In this document: positions 60,970 through 64,000 of the stretch, in pieces
How the letters are laid out: each line of letters starts with the position of its first letter
Numbering within the stretch: the first letter of the stretch is position 1
DNA from: Saccharothrix sp.
GTDB taxonomy: Bacteria > Actinomycetota > Actinomycetes > Mycobacteriales > Pseudonocardiaceae
Reading direction: 5' to 3'
DNA: 64,000 nucleotides
NCBI RefSeq assembly: GCF_031180885.1
Contig: NZ_JAPSLK010000027.1
Span: 28,089-92,088 of the forward strand
Made by a program: the position numbers and the translations under genes
Notes under the pieces: model-generated
What the model was told of the DNA's origin: nothing
The model's input: only the letters and a program-made list of their open reading frames with translations
The model's database searches: none

Positions 60970-61883
60970 GCGAGGAACACCCGAGCCAGCCGACACGCGA
61001 CGAGATCCTGGCCGAGCAGTCCGGCCCGCGCGAGCGCGTGCTGGACGAGCACATGTACCGCGTCGAGCAGGCCGGGCTCAGGGCGACATTCCGTTTGCAG
61101 CTGTTCACCGCGGCTGGCCTGCGGCCGGTCGCGGTCGCCACCCAGAACATGTCCGAGGGGCAATCCCTGCTCAACGGCTGCGAGACGTTCTGCATGCACG
61201 TGTGGCACCATCGATTCCCCGACCAGGAACACCCGCCGCTATGGGTTCAACGCCTGGTCCACGAGCACTTTGGGCACTGGCAGCTGGTCACGTTCGACGT
61301 CGACGACGACCGCACGCTGCACAACCCCCTCTGGCCACGCCTGTCCCAGCAGCAACTCGACACGCTCGTCGGAACCACGGTCGACCCCGACCGGGGCAGC
61401 GGATTCGTGCCCTGGCCGAAGGCCCCGGAGTACCGGATGCGGTACGCGCCGGCGCCGGTGGCCCGGATGCCGACGACGCGCCCGTTCCGCACGACGTGCA
61501 TGACCGGCCGCGCCCGACGTCGAGGTCGGTGGGCTTACCGGGTGCTGCGCCGCTGGCGACCGCTGACTGGGGAGACCTGCTGCTGGTACCACGGAGGGGA
61601 CTGGCGCACCGTCAACCAGCACGCTCTCCGCCTCTTGCGCCTCGCAGAGTCCGCCAGCGTGGACCCGGAGGATGTCGCCGACCACGTGGTTGCCACCGCA
61701 CGCGCCGAAGGGCTGACCGAGTGGGAGATGGAGGCGTTGGGCAGCCTGTTCGACGATCCGATCGAGACCACCGACAGCGAGCCGCCGACATACGTCAACG
61801 GCCAACACCGCATCCAGGCGATGCGCGACGCCGGAGTGAAAACCACCATCACCGGCCGCCTCGAACAGGTCGAGAGCAGCTGA
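60966..61883 (+). CDS. Hypothetical protein with YVNGQHR (ParB-like) C-terminal motif, 305 aa
   Basis: GTG at 60966 overlaps the previous stop. The N-terminal 150 residues form one domain (RATFRLQLFTAAGLRPVAVA, HEHFGHWQLVTFDVDDDR). The C-terminal part has GGDWRTVNQHALRLLRLAE, TEWEMEALGSLFDD and TYVNGQHRIQAMRDAGVKT, the last resembling the nucleotide-binding box of ParB-like proteins. The linker around 150-180 is low-complexity and may be shifted. Function unknown. Confidence 0.55.
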   Translation: MSEEHPSQPTRDEILAEQSGPRERVLDEHMYRVEQAGLRATFRLQLFTAAGLRPVAVATQNMSEGQSLLNGCETFCMHVWHHRFPDQEHPPLWVQRLVHEHFGHWQLVTFDVDDDRTLHNPLWPRLSQQQLDTLVGTTVDPDRGSGFVPWPKAPEYRMRYAPAPVARMPTTRPFRTTCMTGRARRRGRWAYRVLRRWRPLTGETCCWYHGGDWRTVNQHALRLLRLAESASVDPEDVADHVVATARAEGLTEWEMEALGSLFDDPIETTDSEPPTYVNGQHRIQAMRDAGVKTTITGRLEQVESS

Positions 61884-61994
61884 TCGTCGGAACCTGTGCG
61901 AACGTTCGCAGAGGTGCGAACACTCGCATCCCTGCGAGGGGCATCTGACCTGATCAGAAGAGCGGGTGTTCGAAGAAACAGTCGACCGCTCGAT

Positions 61995-62741
61995 CTAACC
62001 CCAGGGCTGCCGGGCCAGCGTGACGCCCCGGACCGTGCGGGCTCCGGCCTCGCGCAGGCGCCGTGCCACCGCGTTGAGCGTGTTACCGGTGGTGAACACG
62101 TCGTCGAAGACCACCACGGTGGCACCGACGACGGCAGCAGGATCGAGCACTTGCAGTGCGTCGTAGATGCTGCTGGAGACGGAGAGACGCTCCCCGTAGT
62201 CGTTGGTGCTGGCCATTCTTGGGGTCGCCTGGGTCTTGACGATCACGGGTGGGTCGGCTCGGAACGCATAGCCGACGGTGTCCTGGGCTGCCGCGGATTC
62301 GATGACCCAACCCGCATGGTCGATCTCCTTGCGGGTCGTCGCGCCTGGAGGAAGCGGCAGGGTGGGCATCGGAATGATCAGGTCAGCCTCCGCCACCGCT
62401 GGGTCGCGGGCGAGGTGCCCGAGCAGCACGCGGGCGAATATGATCCCCCACCCCCAGCGCTGGTTGTACTTGTGGTCCTTGATGGCGCGGTCGAGGGCTC
62501 CGGTCTTCATCGCAATCGCGTGGTTGAACTCGAACTGCCGGCCGGGGTCTCCACACAGGCGGTTCGAGCAGCGGTCCTGCGCAGTGGCGATGCGCTGACC
62601 GCACGCCGTGCAGTAGAAGGGCGCTGCCGGCTCCAGGGTGGCCGCAGCGCATTGCTGGCAGACCAGCGGCGGCCCGGAGGCGAAGTAGGCGCACGTGCCG
62701 CAGTTGCCGAAGCCCGCAGGGGTCGGGAGCTGGTAGGTCAC
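61995..62741 (-). CDS. ComF-like phosphoribosyltransferase with N-terminal zinc ribbons
   Basis: 248 aa. Two or three CxxC zinc-ribbon pairs in the first 65 residues (CGTCAYF, VCQQC, CTACGQR, CSNRLCG), then a PRTase domain with the PRPP motif VVVFDDVFTTGNTL at about 209-222. This is the layout of ComF/amidophosphoribosyltransferase-like PRTases. It follows a DprA-like gene by 19 bases on the same strand. A PRTase/DprA pair is unlike housekeeping dprA, which usually sits with topA, and such pairs have been proposed as conflict systems; this is inference. Confidence 0.75.
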   Translation of the reverse strand: MTYQLPTPAGFGNCGTCAYFASGPPLVCQQCAAATLEPAAPFYCTACGQRIATAQDRCSNRLCGDPGRQFEFNHAIAMKTGALDRAIKDHKYNQRWGWGIIFARVLLGHLARDPAVAEADLIIPMPTLPLPPGATTRKEIDHAGWVIESAAAQDTVGYAFRADPPVIVKTQATPRMASTNDYGERLSVSSSIYDALQVLDPAAVVGATVVVFDDVFTTGNTLNAVARRLREAGARTVRGVTLARQPWG

Positions 62742-62760
62742 CAGGGCGGGAACCCTTCGA

Positions 62761-63711
62761 TCAGGCGAAGTCCATCACTAGTTGGGAGCGTAGGGAATCG
62801 ACGGCCTGGATGCGCTCCGGTTGGGTGAGGGCGTCGGCAACGGCCTCGACGTCCTCCACCTGCACCGCGCCCCTGGTCTCGACGTACTTCCGCGCCCATT
62901 CCTGTTGCTCGGTGAGGCTCTTGATCAGGAACACCTTCTTGCCATGCTCCAGGGCGACGCGAGCCTGCATCTTGGCACCGGAGGTGCTCCCGGCCTCGAT
63001 GACGACGGTGCCCTGGGCGATGCCGGACATGGTGACGTTGCGGCGAGGGAAGGTGTAGGTCGCACCGGCGGCGTCGGGCCAGAACTGCGACACCACGGCC
63101 CCGTGGCCTCCGGTAGCGATCCGGTCGGTGAGATCGCGGTTCTCGGCCGGGAAGTAGCGGTTGATGCCGGTGCCGATCACGGCGATCGTCCGTCCGCCGG
63201 CCTCCAGCGCCGCAGTATGGGCCGCGGTGTCGATGCCCCGCGCCAGACCCGACACGACGGTCACGCCCCTCTGGACCAGCTCGCGCGCCATGCGCCCGGC
63301 GCGAAGTCGGCCGGCGTCGCTGGCGTTGCGGGTTCCCACCACCGCGACGCTGCGCAGGTCGGCCTTGACCATCGCGCCCCGGACGAACAGGAACGGCGGT
63401 GCGTTGGGAACCATGCGCAAGTTGGACGGGAAGTCCTCGTCGATCACGGTGATCAGCCGGACCTCGTCGTCACGGACACGGACCTTGTCGACCTCGGACT
63501 GGGCGGCCTCCACGTACTCCTCGACCGCGCCCTTCAGCGGCTTCAGCACCTCGATTGCCTTGAGCGCGTCCGCCGATGCCTCGAGCGGCTCGGCGTTCCA
63601 CAGTCGCTCGATTCCGCCAGGCCGCTGTGCCTCACGGGCGATGAGGTACCAGTTGACGCCCTTGACCTTGCATAGGGCAAGCAGCCTGAGCTGCTGTTCT
63701 GTCAGTCGCAT
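62761..63711 (-). CDS. DprA/Smf-like DNA-processing protein
   Basis: 316 aa from the ATG at 63711, preceded by GGAG. The DprA Rossmann-like domain is clear: DFPSNLRMVPNAPPFLFVRG, SVAVVGTRNASDAG, VVSGLARGIDTAAHTAAL, IAVIGTGINRYFPAEN, YTFPRRNVTMSGIAQGTVVIEAG, and SGAKMQARVALEHGKKVF. The usual motifs that bind single-stranded DNA are kept; the terminal winged helix appears degenerate. Partner of the PRTase gene downstream. A mobile second copy of dprA rather than the natural-transformation gene is likely. Confidence 0.8.
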   Translation of the reverse strand: MRLTEQQLRLLALCKVKGVNWYLIAREAQRPGGIERLWNAEPLEASADALKAIEVLKPLKGAVEEYVEAAQSEVDKVRVRDDEVRLITVIDEDFPSNLRMVPNAPPFLFVRGAMVKADLRSVAVVGTRNASDAGRLRAGRMARELVQRGVTVVSGLARGIDTAAHTAALEAGGRTIAVIGTGINRYFPAENRDLTDRIATGGHGAVVSQFWPDAAGATYTFPRRNVTMSGIAQGTVVIEAGSTSGAKMQARVALEHGKKVFLIKSLTEQQEWARKYVETRGAVQVEDVEAVADALTQPERIQAVDSLRSQLVMDFA

Positions 63712-63800
63712 CCTACTCCGATCAAACAACTGTTCGAATGCGTCGGGTCAGATCATTGCATAGATTAGCGATTACACACCCGGAAGCCCCGCCATGCGAC

Positions 63801-64000
63801 TGAACCGCCCCGGGTTCGATGGAGACTCCATTGCTTGTGGAGGATGGAGTCATGGCAGGAACGTCACGGCACTCGGTCGAGGTGCGTCAGCGGGCGGTGC
63901 GGCTGGTCCAGGACCATCGGGACGAGTACCCGTCGTGGTGGGCGGCGGTGTCCTCGATCGCGCCGAAGTTCGGGGTGACCCCGGAGACGCTGCGCAAGTG
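63801..64000 (+). mobile_element. IS3-family insertion sequence, left end (cut by the window)
   Basis: A left terminal sequence TGAACCGCCCCGGGTTCG starts at 63801, matching the inverted-repeat ends known for actinomycete IS3-family elements. The orfA gene begins at 63852 and runs past 64000. The direct repeat, right end and orfB are outside the window. Confidence 0.7.
63852..64000 (+). CDS. IS3-family transposase OrfA, N-terminal part
   Basis: ATG at 63852 follows GGATGGAGTC. The visible 49 residues ([38 protein letters not shown]) form the first HTH of IS3 OrfA proteins. The gene is cut by the window end. Confidence 0.75.
   Translation, partial: MAGTSRHSVEVRQRAVRLVQDHRDEYPSWWAAVSSIAPKFGVTPETLRK

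Noticed and set aside
1-64000. CRISPR arrays, tRNA or rRNA genes
   Set aside because: No regularly spaced repeats and no cloverleaf or conserved rRNA words were noticed in any intergenic stretch; a tRNA scan was not possible.

Overview
This is a very GC-rich actinomycete chromosomal or integrated-element segment. Strong G/C bias at third codon positions, many GTG starts, ATGA/GTGA overlaps, DUF397/XRE-DUF5753 gene sets, a LysM-BTAD regulator beside a Tad pilus operon and NB-ARC/TPR regulators all point to the Pseudonocardiaceae (Saccharothrix/Actinosynnema/Lentzea-like). No rRNA, tRNA or CRISPR array was found. The window reads as an accessory region rich in regulators, defence-type genes and gene remnants.

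Layout. 1-4.4 kb: a small plus-strand gene, two overlapping convergent ORFs that look like a deletion junction, then a leftward MoxR ATPase/VWA pair. 4.45-5.28 kb: AT-richer stretch without a confident gene. 5.28-16.53 kb: a leftward operon for a Tad/Flp-type pilus or secretion apparatus (prepilin peptidase, lipoprotein, secreted protein, SAF protein, TadZ, TadA, TadB, TadC, Flp-like pilin, three TadE-like proteins of which one is frameshifted, a small coiled-coil protein and a membrane LysM-BTAD regulator). 16.9-20.6 kb: cytokinin-dehydrogenase-like FAD oxidase with a shortened C-terminus, downstream of an HTH-NB-ARC-TPR regulator. 20.7-23.8 kb: XRE-DUF5753 regulator with two DUF397 proteins, separated by a perfect 18-nt palindrome from a divergent set of small genes. 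23.9-27.5 kb: PPC/DUF296 protein, L-asparaginase, an XRE regulator and a small CxxC protein. 27.5-29.9 kb: a tightly overlapped three-gene operon (radical SAM enzyme, DEDDh exonuclease, P-loop kinase-like protein). 30-39 kb: HAD hydrolase, very large patatin/DUF3376 membrane protein, XRE-TPR regulator coupled to a 2H phosphoesterase, ATP-dependent DNA ligase and a small helical protein. 39-45.7 kb: three paralogous small HTH regulators mixed with broken genes (XRE-TPR regulator, flavoprotein, small proteins, NACHT NTPase remnant) and an NYN-like nuclease with a membrane tail. 45.7-49.7 kb: a two-gene DUF262 (GmrSD/SspE-like) system. 50.2-59.0 kb: HTH regulator followed by a complete pPIWI-RE three-gene island (PD-(D/E)xK nuclease, DinG-type helicase, pPIWI-RE). 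59.3-60.3 kb: membrane-anchored Mrr endonuclease facing a truncated DUF4238 gene. 60.4-63.7 kb: small proteins, a ParB-like-motif protein and a phosphoribosyltransferase/DprA pair. 63.8-64 kb: the left end of an IS3-family element running off the window.

How the parts work together: the Tad operon is one envelope machine with its own prepilin peptidase and regulator. From about 39 kb to the end the region behaves as a defence island: at least three separate nuclease modules (DUF262 pair, pPIWI-RE, Mrr), a DprA/PRTase pair and a dead NACHT gene lie next to each other, with an IS at the edge. Apparent one-base indels cluster in the small accessory genes at 40-45 kb and 60.6-60.9 kb, while the large enzymes are intact; this is either genuine decay or residual assembly error. 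All functional calls come from reading motifs and family resemblance by eye; nothing was searched against databases.
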